Assembly (NCBI GenBank): GCA_035654775.1
Contig: DASRWB010000017.1
Coordinates: forward strand, 46,813 to 110,812
Direction: 5' to 3'
Length of the DNA: 64,000 nucleotides
Origin: HKST-UBA85 sp035654775
GTDB taxonomy: Bacteria > Bacteroidota > Bacteroidia > Flavobacteriales > Flavobacteriaceae
Shown here: in pieces, positions 53,805-63,370 of the stretch
Layout: each line of letters opens with the position of its first letter
Position numbering within the stretch: position 1 is the stretch's first letter
The notes under the pieces: generated by a model
What the model saw: the letters and a program-made list of their open reading frames with translations, nothing else
Databases searched by the model: none
Told to the model about the DNA's origin: nothing
Translations under genes and position numbers: made by a program

Positions 53805-54839
53805 CTATTGATTTTTATGTTTGGCATAATTTCGCCATTTTTCTATACATTCTTGCATATCCATAGGAATTTCAGAATCGAATCGTAAAAATTCGTTAGT
53901 TACCGGATGTTCAAATCCTAAGGTTTTGGCATGAAGTGCTTGTCTGGGTAATATTTTGAAACAATTTTCCACAAACTGTTTGTATTTAGTAAATGTGGTA
54001 CCTTTTAGTATTTTTTCTCCTCCATAGCGTTCGTCATTAAACAAGGTATGTCCTATATGCTTCATGTGAACGCGTATTTGATGGGTTCTTCCGGTTTCCA
54101 GTTTACACAAAACTAAGGTAACATACCCAAAGCGTTCTAATACTTTGTAATGGGTCACGGCGGGTTTCCCTTTTTCAGCATCGTTGCCTTCAAACACAGT
54201 ATTTTGCAAGCGATTTTTAGGGTGACGTCCTATATTTCCGGTAATTGTGCCTTGATCTTCTTCAATATTTCCCCAAACTAAAGCTATATATTCGCGCTCG
54301 CTGGTTTTGTTAAAAAATTGCTTAGCCAGATGATTCATGGCTTCTTCTGTTTTGGCAATGACCAGCAATCCGCTGGTATCTTTATCAATACGATGTACCA
54401 ATCCGGGTCTGTTGTTGGCGTTTTTCGGCAAATGGTCAAAGTGATAAATCAGCCCGTTAATAAGTGTTCCGGTGTAGTTTCCGTGTCCGGGATGTACTAC
54501 CATTCCTGCAGGTTTATTAATTACCAGCAGTGCATCGTCTTCGTAAACAATATCCAAATGAATATTTTCGCCTACCAGTAAATTTTCATAAGGTGGATGT
54601 GTAAACAGCACTTTGACTACATCATGTGCCTTAACTTTGTAGTTGGACTTTACAGGTACATCATTTACATAAATATTTCCGTTTTTTGCAGCTTGCTGAA
54701 TTTTATTACGTGTGGCATTTTCTATAAAATTCATCAGGTATTTGTCTACCCGTAATGGAGTTTGACCTTTTTCGGCAGTAAATGAGTAATGCTCATAAAG
54801 TTCATCGTCCGTGTCTTCTTGTAAATCTATATTACTCAT
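53805..54839 (-). CDS. rluD: RluD-family 23S rRNA pseudouridine synthase
   Basis: 344 residues from ATG 54839 (M-SNIDLQEDTDDELYE). S4 RNA-binding domain (about 25-85), then a catalytic domain with the Asp motif HRIDKDTSGLLV and GRTHQIRVHMKHIGH. The frame extends to 54866 but the region from ATG 54839 is the one conserved. It overlaps the PASTA gene by 8 bases (ATGAGTAA), so they are coupled. Confidence 0.93.
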   Translation of the reverse strand: MSNIDLQEDTDDELYEHYSFTAEKGQTPLRVDKYLMNFIENATRNKIQQAAKNGNIYVNDVPVKSNYKVKAHDVVKVLFTHPPYENLLVGENIHLDIVYEDDALLVINKPAGMVVHPGHGNYTGTLINGLIYHFDHLPKNANNRPGLVHRIDKDTSGLLVIAKTEEAMNHLAKQFFNKTSEREYIALVWGNIEEDQGTITGNIGRHPKNRLQNTVFEGNDAEKGKPAVTHYKVLERFGYVTLVLCKLETGRTHQIRVHMKHIGHTLFNDERYGGEKILKGTTFTKYKQFVENCFKILPRQALHAKTLGFEHPVTNEFLRFDSEIPMDMQECIEKWRNYAKHKNQ

Positions 54840-55404
54840 TTGAAATCGTTCCTGGTCTGTTGCCATTGCCTAACACCAAGTCTATTTTTGAAGTTTTAGG
54901 CAACATTTCTCCGCTGTTAATCACTTTTCCCTTATGTTGCATTTGCAACACAATATCTTTCCCAATATTGTCTATGTAGGATACTTCTCCTATTTTAAAT
55001 CCCAAAGCTTCCAGAGTAGGTTTTGCTTGCCTAAAGGTGTTTTCTATTAAGTTAGGTACCAATACTTTTTGATAATTAGAAGGATTCAGGTTTACGTATA
55101 TTTTTCTATTTTCCTTCACTTTTGATCCCGATATAGGATCTTGTTCTATAACTGATAGCGGTGGATAGTTTGGATTGTAATTTGCTGAGTCTTGAACGAT
55201 TAGCTCCAGACTATTTTTTTCCAGTTCCATTTTAGCCACTTCTACCGATTTCCCTTTTAAATCAGGAACCATTTTAAATTCTCCGTGATTGGTTTTAATG
55301 TTTAGCCATTTTAAAGCGAGAAAACTCAGCACGATTAAAGCCAGCATTGCCAGTAAAACTTGCTTAAAAAAAACTTTACTGGTAAAAAACTTTACAAGAC
55401 TCAT
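54832..55404 (-). CDS. PASTA domain protein
   Basis: 190 residues with a short cytoplasmic start, one membrane segment (about 14-31, VLLAMLALIVLSFLALKWL) and two to three PASTA domains facing the periplasm (about 38-110, VPDLKGKSVEVAKMELEKNSL; 112-185, VPNLIENTFRQAKPTLEALGF). PASTA domains bind peptidoglycan or muropeptides. There is no kinase or PBP domain. Coupled to rluD, head-to-head with ddl, so a wall-related role fits. Confidence 0.88.
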   Translation of the reverse strand: MSLVKFFTSKVFFKQVLLAMLALIVLSFLALKWLNIKTNHGEFKMVPDLKGKSVEVAKMELEKNSLELIVQDSANYNPNYPPLSVIEQDPISGSKVKENRKIYVNLNPSNYQKVLVPNLIENTFRQAKPTLEALGFKIGEVSYIDNIGKDIVLQMQHKGKVINSGEMLPKTSKIDLVLGNGNRPGTISNE

Positions 55405-55424
55405 TTTTTATTACTTTTAATAGA

Positions 55425-55432
55425 CAAAGATA
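55425..55432 (-). promoter_or_regulatory. -7 element of PASTA-rluD promoter
   Basis: TATCTTTG on the minus strand, exact TAnnTTTG match, about 21 bases before the PASTA gene ATG. No TTG at the standard spacing. Confidence 0.4.
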
Positions 55433-55512
55433 TAAAAATCCAAAGGGTTTTTACTTTTCAGTTAATTAATGATATTTTAGCTTAACGGTTTTTTCCAACG
55501 TTTCGTGTTATT

Positions 55513-56484
55513 ATGAAAAAAAACATTGCTATTGTTATGGGTGGCTATTCCAGTGAAGTTGAGATTTCACTCAAAAGTGGCAACATCGTATATTCCAGCC
55601 TAGATACAAAAAAGTATAATTTGTACTGTGTTCATATTCTGAAAAACAAATGGGTTTTGGTTGACAACAATCAAGAATATCCCATTAACAAAGCCGATTT
55701 CTCTACTGAAATTGATGGCAAAAAAATAATTTTTGATTGTGTATTTAATGCTATTCACGGTACACCGGGCGAAGACGGAAAGCTTATTGCCTATTTTGAA
55801 CTTATAGGCATACCGCATACCTCGGCACCTTCCTATCAAATGGCACTTACCTTTAATAAGCGGGATACCTTAAGCGTGGTAAAACCTTACGGCATTAAAA
55901 CCGCAGTAAGTTTCTTCTTAAATGAAGGTGATACCATTGATGAAGAAACAATTTTAAATACCGTTGGGTTGCCTTGCTTTGTTAAGGCCAATCGTGCAGG
56001 AAGCAGTTTTGGCATTACCAAAGTTTACAAAAAGAAAGAATTACAGCATGCGTTACAGGTTGCATTTAAAGAAGACAACGAAGTCATAATTGAATCTTTT
56101 TTAGACGGAACCGAAGTGTCTGTCGGTGTTATTTCTTTCAAAGGACAAACAAAAGTTTTGCCTATTACCGAAATAGTCAGTGACAACGATTTCTTTGATT
56201 ACAAGGCCAAATATCTTGGTGAGTCCGAAGAAATAACTCCGGCACGATTAGACAAAAAAACTGAAGAAAAAGTAATAGAAGTAGCTCGTAAAGTGTATGA
56301 TATCTTACGCATGAAAGGATTTTCAAGAAGTGAATACATCATCGTAAACGGCGAACCTCATTTACTCGAAATGAATACCGTACCGGGATTGACCAACGAA
56401 AGTATTTTGCCTCAACAAGCCCTACATGCAGGTATATCGTTAAATGAACTTTTTGACAATGCCATTGAAGAAGCACTTCAATAA
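55513..56484 (+). CDS. ddl: D-alanine--D-alanine ligase
   Basis: ATP-grasp ligase for the D-Ala-D-Ala end of peptidoglycan precursors. 323 residues: N-terminal GGYSSEVEISLKSG, HGTPGEDGKL, ATP-grasp KANRAGSSFGITKV and EMNTVPGLTNESILPQQ. coaD follows after 44 bases. Divergent from the PASTA-rluD unit. Confidence 0.97.
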   Translation: MKKNIAIVMGGYSSEVEISLKSGNIVYSSLDTKKYNLYCVHILKNKWVLVDNNQEYPINKADFSTEIDGKKIIFDCVFNAIHGTPGEDGKLIAYFELIGIPHTSAPSYQMALTFNKRDTLSVVKPYGIKTAVSFFLNEGDTIDEETILNTVGLPCFVKANRAGSSFGITKVYKKKELQHALQVAFKEDNEVIIESFLDGTEVSVGVISFKGQTKVLPITEIVSDNDFFDYKAKYLGESEEITPARLDKKTEEKVIEVARKVYDILRMKGFSRSEYIIVNGEPHLLEMNTVPGLTNESILPQQALHAGISLNELFDNAIEEALQ

Positions 56485-56528
56485 TCCAATACAAAATAAT
56501 AAGTATCTTTACACGAAACAACTCACTG

Positions 56529-56981
56529 ATGAAACGCGCACTTTTTCCCGGTTCTTTTGATCCCATAACTTTAGGCCACTATGATATCATAAGCCGTGGT
56601 GTACACCTTTTTGATGAAGTTATTGTAGCCATTGGAGTGAATTCTGAAAAAAACTATATGTTTCCGCTGCAACAACGCAAAACGTTTATTGAAGAAGCCT
56701 TTAAAGACATCAACAAGGTAAAAGTGATGACCTATGAAGGACTTACCATAGATTTTTGCAGAAAGGTAAATGCCCAATTTATTTTAAGAGGTCTACGTAA
56801 TCCGGCCGATTTTGAATTTGAAAAAGCCATTGCCCATACCAACCGAAAATTATCTCAAATAGAAACTGTTTTTTTACTTACCGCTGCCAAAACATCCTAT
56901 ATATCTTCCTCTATAGTGCGTGAGGTAATTCGAAATCATGGCGATTATACACAGTTGGTACCTAATAGTGTTAAGCTTTAA
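56529..56981 (+). CDS. coaD: phosphopantetheine adenylyltransferase
   Basis: Makes dephospho-CoA. 150 residues with the nucleotidyl-transfer motif TLGHYDIISRG (TxGH) in RALFPGSFDPITLGHYD, RGLRNPADFEFE and the terminal YISSSIVRE. A TATCTTTA box (56504-56511) 17 bases before the ATG is a partial -7 element. Confidence 0.97.
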   Translation: MKRALFPGSFDPITLGHYDIISRGVHLFDEVIVAIGVNSEKNYMFPLQQRKTFIEEAFKDINKVKVMTYEGLTIDFCRKVNAQFILRGLRNPADFEFEKAIAHTNRKLSQIETVFLLTAAKTSYISSSIVREVIRNHGDYTQLVPNSVKL

Positions 56982-57013
56982 GCCAAATTACACTAGATAC
57001 TTGTAAAAACAAC

Positions 57014-57030
57014 CATGCATTTCATCGATA
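57014..57030. promoter_or_regulatory. CATGCATTTCATCGATA motif upstream of lipoprotein gene
   Basis: Second occurrence (16 of 17 bases) of the motif found upstream of the gldK promoter (2242-2258). Bases just before it also match (TTGTAAAAACA against TCGTAAAAACA), with a 3-base offset. Candidate operator of a common regulator, in the 167-base gap before 57149. Confidence 0.4.
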
Positions 57031-57148
57031 TTTTTTGCAAGCTCTTTTCAATCAACGAGTTATTTTTTGGTTTTGTCTGTTTTTTGTAGGAATCCCCAAT
57101 ATTCTTTTTTCATTTACACCCATATTAACCTACAAAACATAAATTATA

Positions 57149-58078
57149 ATGAAAAGATTACCCCAAATCAATCGTTTCTTTACTGTAGTATGCAGTATTA
57201 TTATTATCTCAATAACTTTTACTTCTTGTGAACAAGAATCGCTGTATGATCAAATTGATCAAAATCATGAGCTTCTTGACGATGCATCAAGGCCTTTATT
57301 AATTAACAATGCTTTGTTGTTTACTCCCGAGTTGTTACCCTATACAGATTGTGCTGAAGTTTGTATTGACAGTGAAAATGAACTGTTTTATTCCATTACG
57401 GATTCACAATCACGTGCTGCAGGACCAAACAGCAAAGAAGTAAACTATGTAGCCTTCAACACTTCAAACCGATTTTTTGTAGATGCGACCTATACTATCA
57501 CTTCCGGAAATGCTAATGCAAAAGCAACCATCACCATAGATATTAACGGAGACACGCGCGTGTTTGATAATGTTCCTTCAGGAAATACTGTAAGACATTC
57601 GATAGCTTTAGCTAGTGATTGGCAAGCCTGTGATGTAGTATCGTTTAGTGTATTACAAGAAGGTTTATCAATGCCTGTTTCGTTTGATGAAGAATACAGT
57701 TTAGTTGGTATTTGTGGCTCTTGTGAAGAAAACTTTTCTTATCGACTAAATCTGGATGGAAGCTATACCTTCTTCTACACCAGTGAAGAAGATCTGGATA
57801 ATGCTGAAGTAAAATTCACTTCTCCACACATCACCGGTTTTGAAGCTTTAGATGGAAAAATATACAGTGTAAACCCCGGAAAAAGAAACGGCGCACCTAC
57901 GGTTTTAACCTGGAATGGAGATATAGACGCCTGTCAAGAACTAACTTTTGCTATTCGTTTTGATGCTGATTGCGAGCAAACCAACTCCGGATTTGCAAAT
58001 ATTTTTACAGACTTTAAAGTAAACGGTGTTTCCAAAAAAGGAACACAAGAAAATATAAGATTAAATTGTTTTAAGTAA
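57149..58078 (+). CDS. hypothetical lipoprotein with beta-rich body
   Basis: 309 residues, signal peptide with lipobox (MKRLPQINRFFTVVCSII, then SITFTSC). The mature part is predicted beta-rich with paired cysteines (DCAEVC, ACDVVSF, GICGSCEE, DACQEL, DADC); six to eight of them may form disulfides. No family recognised. Monocistronic: a terminator at 58103 follows, and a possible operator precedes it. Confidence 0.7.
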   Translation: MKRLPQINRFFTVVCSIIIISITFTSCEQESLYDQIDQNHELLDDASRPLLINNALLFTPELLPYTDCAEVCIDSENELFYSITDSQSRAAGPNSKEVNYVAFNTSNRFFVDATYTITSGNANAKATITIDINGDTRVFDNVPSGNTVRHSIALASDWQACDVVSFSVLQEGLSMPVSFDEEYSLVGICGSCEENFSYRLNLDGSYTFFYTSEEDLDNAEVKFTSPHITGFEALDGKIYSVNPGKRNGAPTVLTWNGDIDACQELTFAIRFDADCEQTNSGFANIFTDFKVNGVSKKGTQENIRLNCFK

Positions 58079-58102
58079 AAGGAGCTATTAAACCTTTAAT
58101 TG

Positions 58103-58138
58103 AAAAAGCCTTGTGGATTTTTACACAAGGCTTTTTTT
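58103..58138. terminator. bidirectional terminator after the lipoprotein gene
   Basis: AAAAAGCCTTGTG, eight-base loop, CACAAGGC and a T-run; A-run on the other side. Serves the lipoprotein gene and the converging receptor gene. Confidence 0.85.
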
Positions 58139-58140
58139 AT

Positions 58141-60861
58141 TTACAAGGAGTAAATTAGTCTAAAGGTGACAAAACGAGGTTGTACAAAATATTCACTGGT
58201 ACTTACTGAAAAATCATTGGCGTTACTTGTTATTTGCGAGCCTGTATCCAGTAAATTGGTAGCTTTTATTTCATATTCCAGTTTGGCATCTTTGTTTTTT
58301 CTATAGGAAAGAGAAGCTTCCCAAAATTTATAAATTTCGGCATTACCACTTTCAGCCTTAAAGTGATTGTAAGAAAAATCGGTTCTGAAGGTAAATGCTT
58401 TTAAAAACAACGCATCAACTTCTATTGATGGCGCATTGGTATAAAATTTCGTACGGTTATTGCCTTGATCGTTATCCTGAATAGTTAATCGGTATCCCAA
58501 TGACACATTTGGAGCGGTTTTAAAATTGGTGCGTAACTGTGTGCCGTAAGTTTGCGTGTAATTCTCATTTACCGTACGATTATTTTGGATAAACTGGTTA
58601 AACTTACTGTAGGTAAAATTTCCATTTATACTGGCTTGTAACTTGCCAAAGCGTCTTTGAAAACGACCATTAGCACTCAGCGTTTCATCTGCATAAGCAG
58701 AATTAAATGGCGTACTGCTGCGAACTACACTTTCAAAATTGGTTAAATTTCGAATTTGATCAATACGTTTACTGTAGTTTACAAAGGCAAACACATTGGT
58801 ATAATTGAACATATTAAAGCTAAAATAACTCAGCCTTACATTGTGTGATATGGCATTTTCCAGTTCAGCGTTTCCTGCAAAAAAAGAATTGTAGCGGTTC
58901 ATTACATAACCACGAGCAAAATTGGTAACATCCGTAAATTGGGTTTGCATGCGGTAATTAAAGTTTAGATTTTCGCTATTCTTTAGCTGCAGGCGTACAT
59001 CAAAATCGGGAAGCAGTCTAAAAAAGTTGTCGGTATATTTCTGGCCAAACTGACTGTTGTTTACATTGTAAGCATGAGCCGAAAAACCTGGCGTAAAGGT
59101 GAACTTTCCTGATTTTAGGGTATAATGTGCGCCCAAGTAAACATCCGTAAAACTGTATCTTATATTGTTGTTTACCAAGCCGTCATTATCATCAGGAACC
59201 GGTGTAATTTGTGTTCCGGAGTCCAGAGTTTGAAATAAATTTGAGGTAAAATGTTGATAGCTGTATATGGTACCTAGCGTGAAGTTGATATTGCTTTTTG
59301 GGTTTAAAATATTCCAATAGTCAACTTTAGCATCCAGCTGATTGGATTGCACGCGCTTATCTTGTGTTACGTTGTAGTTTGCTTGATTAACATCCAAACC
59401 TAAATTTGAAGCTGTGGCATAATAACTGTCTGTATTCCCTGACCCGTCAGCATTTTCGATAATAGCGTTGTAAAAAGGATCTTCATCTTGTAGTAAATGC
59501 TGCGCTTCTACTGCAAAAATATTGGTTTCATCTAGAGTATAATAATAGTTAAGATTTTGATTTATACTATATGGACTTGTGGATTCAGCTTGGTCTGTAG
59601 CTCCAATTACTGAGGACAAAAAATTTTGATCTTGCGATTCTTTGGAAACTCTTCCAAGAATATCGTAATCCAACTGATTGTTTACATTAGGCTTATACTT
59701 GGCGCTTAGCTTAAGCATTCCTAAATCGCTTCGTTGCACAGTATTGCTTTGAGTGTCTTCATTAATCCCGAAACTGTCGTTTGTATAAATTATTTCGTTG
59801 TTTTCCTGCAATTGGGTTTTGGTATTAGAAAAAATTGCAAATCCGCTTAAGTCCAGGGTTTCTTTTGGGGAATAGCTGAAATTGGCTGCTCCAAATTTTG
59901 AGATAATTTCTTTTGCACGATTGTTTTGCAATTGTAAAAACCCAAGGGCATTGCTTCCTAAGTTAATGTTGGTTCCGCTTTGTGTGCTGGGCATTCTAAA
60001 TCCGCCGGAAAAATTAAAATAGTCGCGTCTTGTAAAAGCCGGTTCACCAAGGTTGTTTAAATCGCCTATGACATTAATGCTGTACTTAGGGCTGTAGTAA
60101 AAAAGTTTTGGCTGGACTAAATATAAACCGTCTTTGTCTGCAATACCACTACCTAGGGTAACATCACCAAACCAAAAATTGGTTTTTCCTTCTTTGAGTT
60201 TTATGTTTATGGCAATATTATCCTGATTGTTTGTAACACTGCCTAATTGTCCCACTTCTGAGTAGTTTTTAAGTACCTGAACTTTATCCACAGCGTTTGC
60301 GGGAATATTTTTTGTGGCAAGTTTTGAGTCTCCGTCAAAAAAGTCTTTGCCTTCTACCATAACTTTACCAACTGTTTTTCCTTCTACTTGAATTTGCCCG
60401 TCATCATTAACCTCAACTCCGGGTAAATTTTTCAGTACATCTTCCAGTTTGCGTTCTGTACCTGTATTAAAAGAATCGGCATTGTACACTATGGTATCTC
60501 CACTGATGGTCACAGGCATTTCATACACCAGCTGAATTTCGTCCAGCGTATTGTCATACTGTAAGGTAAAGTCCTTAACTAAATTGGTTTCTTTTGTGTC
60601 TACCTGTTCTTCAGCGGTTTTCATCCCTACATAACTTACTTGAATAGTGTAAGCGGTATTTTGTTTTAGCGAGAGCTTGTATTTTCCGGCGTCATTTGTA
60701 ATTCCGAATGATTCCAGCGTTTGGGTGGTTTTATTTATGGCAATTACATTTGCCAGTTCCAACGGATTGCCTATGCTGTCTTTAATTGTACCTTGTATCT
60801 GCACTTGTGAATAGCCTAAAAAACCGGCAAAAAGCAAGCTTAGGAAAAAAAGATTTTTCAT
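58141..60861 (-). CDS. TonB-dependent receptor-like outer-membrane beta-barrel protein
   Basis: 906 residues. Signal peptide (1-19), carboxypeptidase-regulatory domain (about 22-105, VQIQGTIKDSIGNPLELANVIA), plug-like region (about 120-225, RKLEDVLKNLPGVEVNDDG) and an outer-membrane barrel of the type called outer membrane beta-barrel family 14, ending FVTFRLIYSL. No TonB box obvious. It is paired with a GLPGLI gene upstream (32 bases), a standing pair in Flavobacteriaceae. Substrate unknown. Confidence 0.85.
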   Translation of the reverse strand: MKNLFFLSLLFAGFLGYSQVQIQGTIKDSIGNPLELANVIAINKTTQTLESFGITNDAGKYKLSLKQNTAYTIQVSYVGMKTAEEQVDTKETNLVKDFTLQYDNTLDEIQLVYEMPVTISGDTIVYNADSFNTGTERKLEDVLKNLPGVEVNDDGQIQVEGKTVGKVMVEGKDFFDGDSKLATKNIPANAVDKVQVLKNYSEVGQLGSVTNNQDNIAINIKLKEGKTNFWFGDVTLGSGIADKDGLYLVQPKLFYYSPKYSINVIGDLNNLGEPAFTRRDYFNFSGGFRMPSTQSGTNINLGSNALGFLQLQNNRAKEIISKFGAANFSYSPKETLDLSGFAIFSNTKTQLQENNEIIYTNDSFGINEDTQSNTVQRSDLGMLKLSAKYKPNVNNQLDYDILGRVSKESQDQNFLSSVIGATDQAESTSPYSINQNLNYYYTLDETNIFAVEAQHLLQDEDPFYNAIIENADGSGNTDSYYATASNLGLDVNQANYNVTQDKRVQSNQLDAKVDYWNILNPKSNINFTLGTIYSYQHFTSNLFQTLDSGTQITPVPDDNDGLVNNNIRYSFTDVYLGAHYTLKSGKFTFTPGFSAHAYNVNNSQFGQKYTDNFFRLLPDFDVRLQLKNSENLNFNYRMQTQFTDVTNFARGYVMNRYNSFFAGNAELENAISHNVRLSYFSFNMFNYTNVFAFVNYSKRIDQIRNLTNFESVVRSSTPFNSAYADETLSANGRFQRRFGKLQASINGNFTYSKFNQFIQNNRTVNENYTQTYGTQLRTNFKTAPNVSLGYRLTIQDNDQGNNRTKFYTNAPSIEVDALFLKAFTFRTDFSYNHFKAESGNAEIYKFWEASLSYRKNKDAKLEYEIKATNLLDTGSQITSNANDFSVSTSEYFVQPRFVTFRLIYSL

Positions 60862-60893
60862 GAATTTTTGATTGATTTTTCTTTGATTAGTTA

Positions 60894-61769
60894 TTAGAAT
60901 CTACGACCGCCATTACGTCCACCGTACATTTCGCGCATTTCTTCAATTTTCTGCTTGATGGTTTCATTGTACTCTTGAAGTGTTACTTCTTTTCCTTTTG
61001 AAGGTTTTTTTATTTCCTCTTTTTCTTCAGGATTCATTACAATTTTAGTACACAAAATAGTAGTTCTGTCGGCATTTACTTCGAGTATTAATCCCGGCAA
61101 TCCCCAGTAATCTGCCGGTCCGTTACTTACCGGTATTTGGGGCGTATACCATGCTGTTATTACAATCTCTTCCGGAATTTCTATTTCATCCATTGGGTCT
61201 TTACTTGTAGAATCGGTTGCTTTCTGATTTTCTTTTTTCTCTTCTGAAGTATTATTTCTTCTTCGCATGCTTCGCCAGTCGAATTCATTAACTGACTTTA
61301 CTGCAGTGGCTTTAAAACAGGTGTATTGACCTATTTGCTTGGTTTCACCTTCCATTTTCCAAGTTAGCTTTGGTAACGTATCGTTAACTAAAAACTGTTT
61401 GCCAAAAAATTCTTTTTCCTGCAAGAGTATATTTTCTTTTACATTTTTATACAAATTTCCATCACCACCGGCGGCACTCATCATCATTCTAAATCCGCCA
61501 CCTTGTCCGGGAGTTTCCAATGCCTCTTCTTCCTTGTATATAGATTCTGCCTGAGTAAAAGTAAGCACATAGCTTTTTTCAAGGGCACTTTTCATGCGCT
61601 CCATAATTTGCTTTTTTTGTTGTTCAGAAAATTGGTTTCCGCCCCAATTGTCTAAATCTACAGTGGTTTTTGACTTGTAAAAGGCTTTTCCTTGAAAGTT
61701 TTGTGCCTGTAACGTTGTGGCCAGTAAAAAGAAAAGAAAAACAAGTGCAGTGTTGTAAATACGTTTCAT
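60894..61769 (-). CDS. GLPGLI family protein
   Basis: 291 residues from ATG 61769 (M-KRIYNTALVFLFFLLA, signal peptide). The family name motif GLPGLI is present (DYWGLPGLILEV), near a highly charged region about residues 165-195. The frame is open to 61823, but the upstream part overlaps the direct repeat at 61814-61835. Role unknown; always linked to outer-membrane barrel proteins such as the next gene. Ends Gly/Arg-rich (YGGRNGGRRF). Confidence 0.88.
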   Translation of the reverse strand: MKRIYNTALVFLFFLLATTLQAQNFQGKAFYKSKTTVDLDNWGGNQFSEQQKKQIMERMKSALEKSYVLTFTQAESIYKEEEALETPGQGGGFRMMMSAAGGDGNLYKNVKENILLQEKEFFGKQFLVNDTLPKLTWKMEGETKQIGQYTCFKATAVKSVNEFDWRSMRRRNNTSEEKKENQKATDSTSKDPMDEIEIPEEIVITAWYTPQIPVSNGPADYWGLPGLILEVNADRTTILCTKIVMNPEEKEEIKKPSKGKEVTLQEYNETIKQKIEEMREMYGGRNGGRRF

Positions 61770-61813
61770 GCTGTTGTGTTTATATTTTGAAATAAAAGTA
61801 AACTTTAAACGGT

Positions 61814-61835
61814 AATTTGACATTTAATTTGACAT
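61814..61835 (-). promoter_or_regulatory. direct repeat upstream of GLPGLI gene
   Basis: Two copies of AATTTGACAT (61814-61823 and 61826-61835) in tandem, 12 bp apart, about 45 bases before the GLPGLI start. Likely an operator; regulator unknown. The minus-strand form ATGTCAAATT resembles the ATGTCAATTTT stretch upstream of gldK. Confidence 0.4.
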
Positions 61836-61902
61836 AAAGTTTAAGTTTATATCGTTAAAATTATATTAAATTTAACTTTTCTAAATTTAATCCTGAGGCT
61901 TT

Positions 61903-62682
61903 ATGAAGTATTGTTGTTTGTTTTTATTCTTGTTTTCGCTTGCTTCGTATAGTCAGGATTCCTTGGTGCCTATTTTAGTTTCTTCTAAAGAATTTAAAAC
62001 AGAAACTTTTGTTGGCTTAGACAGTTTTGACAGTGTTTATCATATAGAAAACAATACGCTTTATAAACTAAACGAACTGTCTAATGTAAACTACAGTAAC
62101 CTTCAACTTGGTAAAATTATCGATGTAAATATTTTTAACACTTTAAAAATTCTTGTTTTTTATAAAAATTTCAATACGGTAATTGTCCTGGATAACAGAC
62201 TGGCTGAAATTTTTAAAATCGATTTTAATTCTCTTTCTCCTTTTAAAAATGTAAGTCATATAAGCGCCGGTTTTGACAATACGTTGTGGCTGTTTAATAC
62301 TGAAAAGCAGCAACTGGAACTGTTTGACTATAAAAAAGGGGCAACAAAACTTATAACCTTACCCGTTCAATCCAGTGTGTTAGACCTTACCAGTAATTAT
62401 AATTATTGTTGGTTGCTCACAGAAAACCATTTGTATAAATACAACTATATGGGAAGCTTGCTTCTGAAAATAAAAAATGACGGATACCGTAAGATTAAAC
62501 AGTCCAACGCTAATTTATTTTTACAAAAAAATGACAGTCTTTTTTATTTATCAAACAAGAGTCAGTTTCCCGTACCACTTCCTTTAGGCGAATTGTTAAT
62601 AAAACAGTTTTCAGTAACCAATGAAACCTTGTATATTTACGACGCTAATAAACTACATGAATTTCAATTAACAATCAACTAA
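61903..62682 (+). CDS. hypothetical exported protein, beta-strand repeats
   Basis: 259 residues with a signal peptide (1-18). The mature part consists of strand repeats of roughly 40-45 residues (FVGLDSFDSVYHIENNTLYKL, ISAGFDNTLWLFNTEKQQLELFDY, YCWLLTENHLYKYNYMG), suggesting a propeller of five or six blades. No enzyme motif. It precedes the deoxynucleoside kinase by 8 bases and is likely cotranscribed with it. Confidence 0.65.
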   Translation: MKYCCLFLFLFSLASYSQDSLVPILVSSKEFKTETFVGLDSFDSVYHIENNTLYKLNELSNVNYSNLQLGKIIDVNIFNTLKILVFYKNFNTVIVLDNRLAEIFKIDFNSLSPFKNVSHISAGFDNTLWLFNTEKQQLELFDYKKGATKLITLPVQSSVLDLTSNYNYCWLLTENHLYKYNYMGSLLLKIKNDGYRKIKQSNANLFLQKNDSLFYLSNKSQFPVPLPLGELLIKQFSVTNETLYIYDANKLHEFQLTIN

Positions 62683-62690
62683 AAAAACCT

Positions 62691-63305
62691 ATGCACATAG
62701 CAGTAGCAGGAAACATTGGTGCAGGAAAAACTACGCTTACAAAATTACTTGCAAAACATTACAAATGGGAACCACAACTGGAAGATGTTGTAGACAATCC
62801 GTATTTAGACGATTTTTACAACCAGATGGAACGCTGGAGTTTTAACCTGCAGGTATACTTTTTAAACTCCCGTTTTCGACAAGTATTGCAAATACGTCAA
62901 AGTGGCAAAGACATCATTCAAGACCGAACCATTTATGAAGATGCTCATATTTTTGCACCCAACCTACACGCCATGGGCTTAATGACAAATCGGGATTTTG
63001 AAAACTACAAATCGTTGTTTGACTTGATGGAATCTTTGGTGAAAGGTCCGGATTTACTGATTTATTTAAGAAGTTCCATACCGAATCTTGTTTCTCAAAT
63101 TCACAAACGTGGCAGAGATTACGAAAACTCCATAAGCATTGATTATTTAAGCAGATTAAATGAACGTTACGAAGCATGGATTCATGGTTATAACAAAGGA
63201 AACTTGCTGGTTATAGATGTAGACCACATAGATTTTGTTACCAAGCCTGAAGATTTGGGAAGTGTTATCAATAAAATTGATGCCGAAATAAACGGATTGT
63301 TCTAA
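62691..63305 (+). CDS. deoxynucleoside kinase
   Basis: 204 residues of the dNK/dGK-dAK type: P-loop GNIGAGKTTLTKLLA, the ERS-like catalytic region IIQDRTIYEDAHIF, and the lid region RRGRDYE-like HKRGRDYENSIS. Phosphorylates deoxynucleosides in the salvage path; purine preference is likely from similarity to deoxyadenosine/deoxyguanosine kinases but not certain. Confidence 0.9.
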   Translation: MHIAVAGNIGAGKTTLTKLLAKHYKWEPQLEDVVDNPYLDDFYNQMERWSFNLQVYFLNSRFRQVLQIRQSGKDIIQDRTIYEDAHIFAPNLHAMGLMTNRDFENYKSLFDLMESLVKGPDLLIYLRSSIPNLVSQIHKRGRDYENSISIDYLSRLNERYEAWIHGYNKGNLLVIDVDHIDFVTKPEDLGSVINKIDAEINGLF

Positions 63306-63320
63306 TACAATCTCTGAGAC

Positions 63321-63358
63321 AAAAAAAAAGCTGCGTTGTTCAACGCAGCTTTTTTTTA
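63321..63358. terminator. bidirectional terminator between kinase and pyrophosphatase genes
   Basis: AGCTGCGTTG-TT-CAACGCAGCT, flanked by A-run and T-run; ends both converging genes. Confidence 0.88.
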
Positions 63359-63370
63359 TACATTTTATAC

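Noticed and set aside
57014..57088. 24-codon frame (MHFIDIFCKLF...) after coaD
   Set aside because: It starts inside the CATGCATTTC motif, is Phe-rich by base composition, and has no supporting feature.
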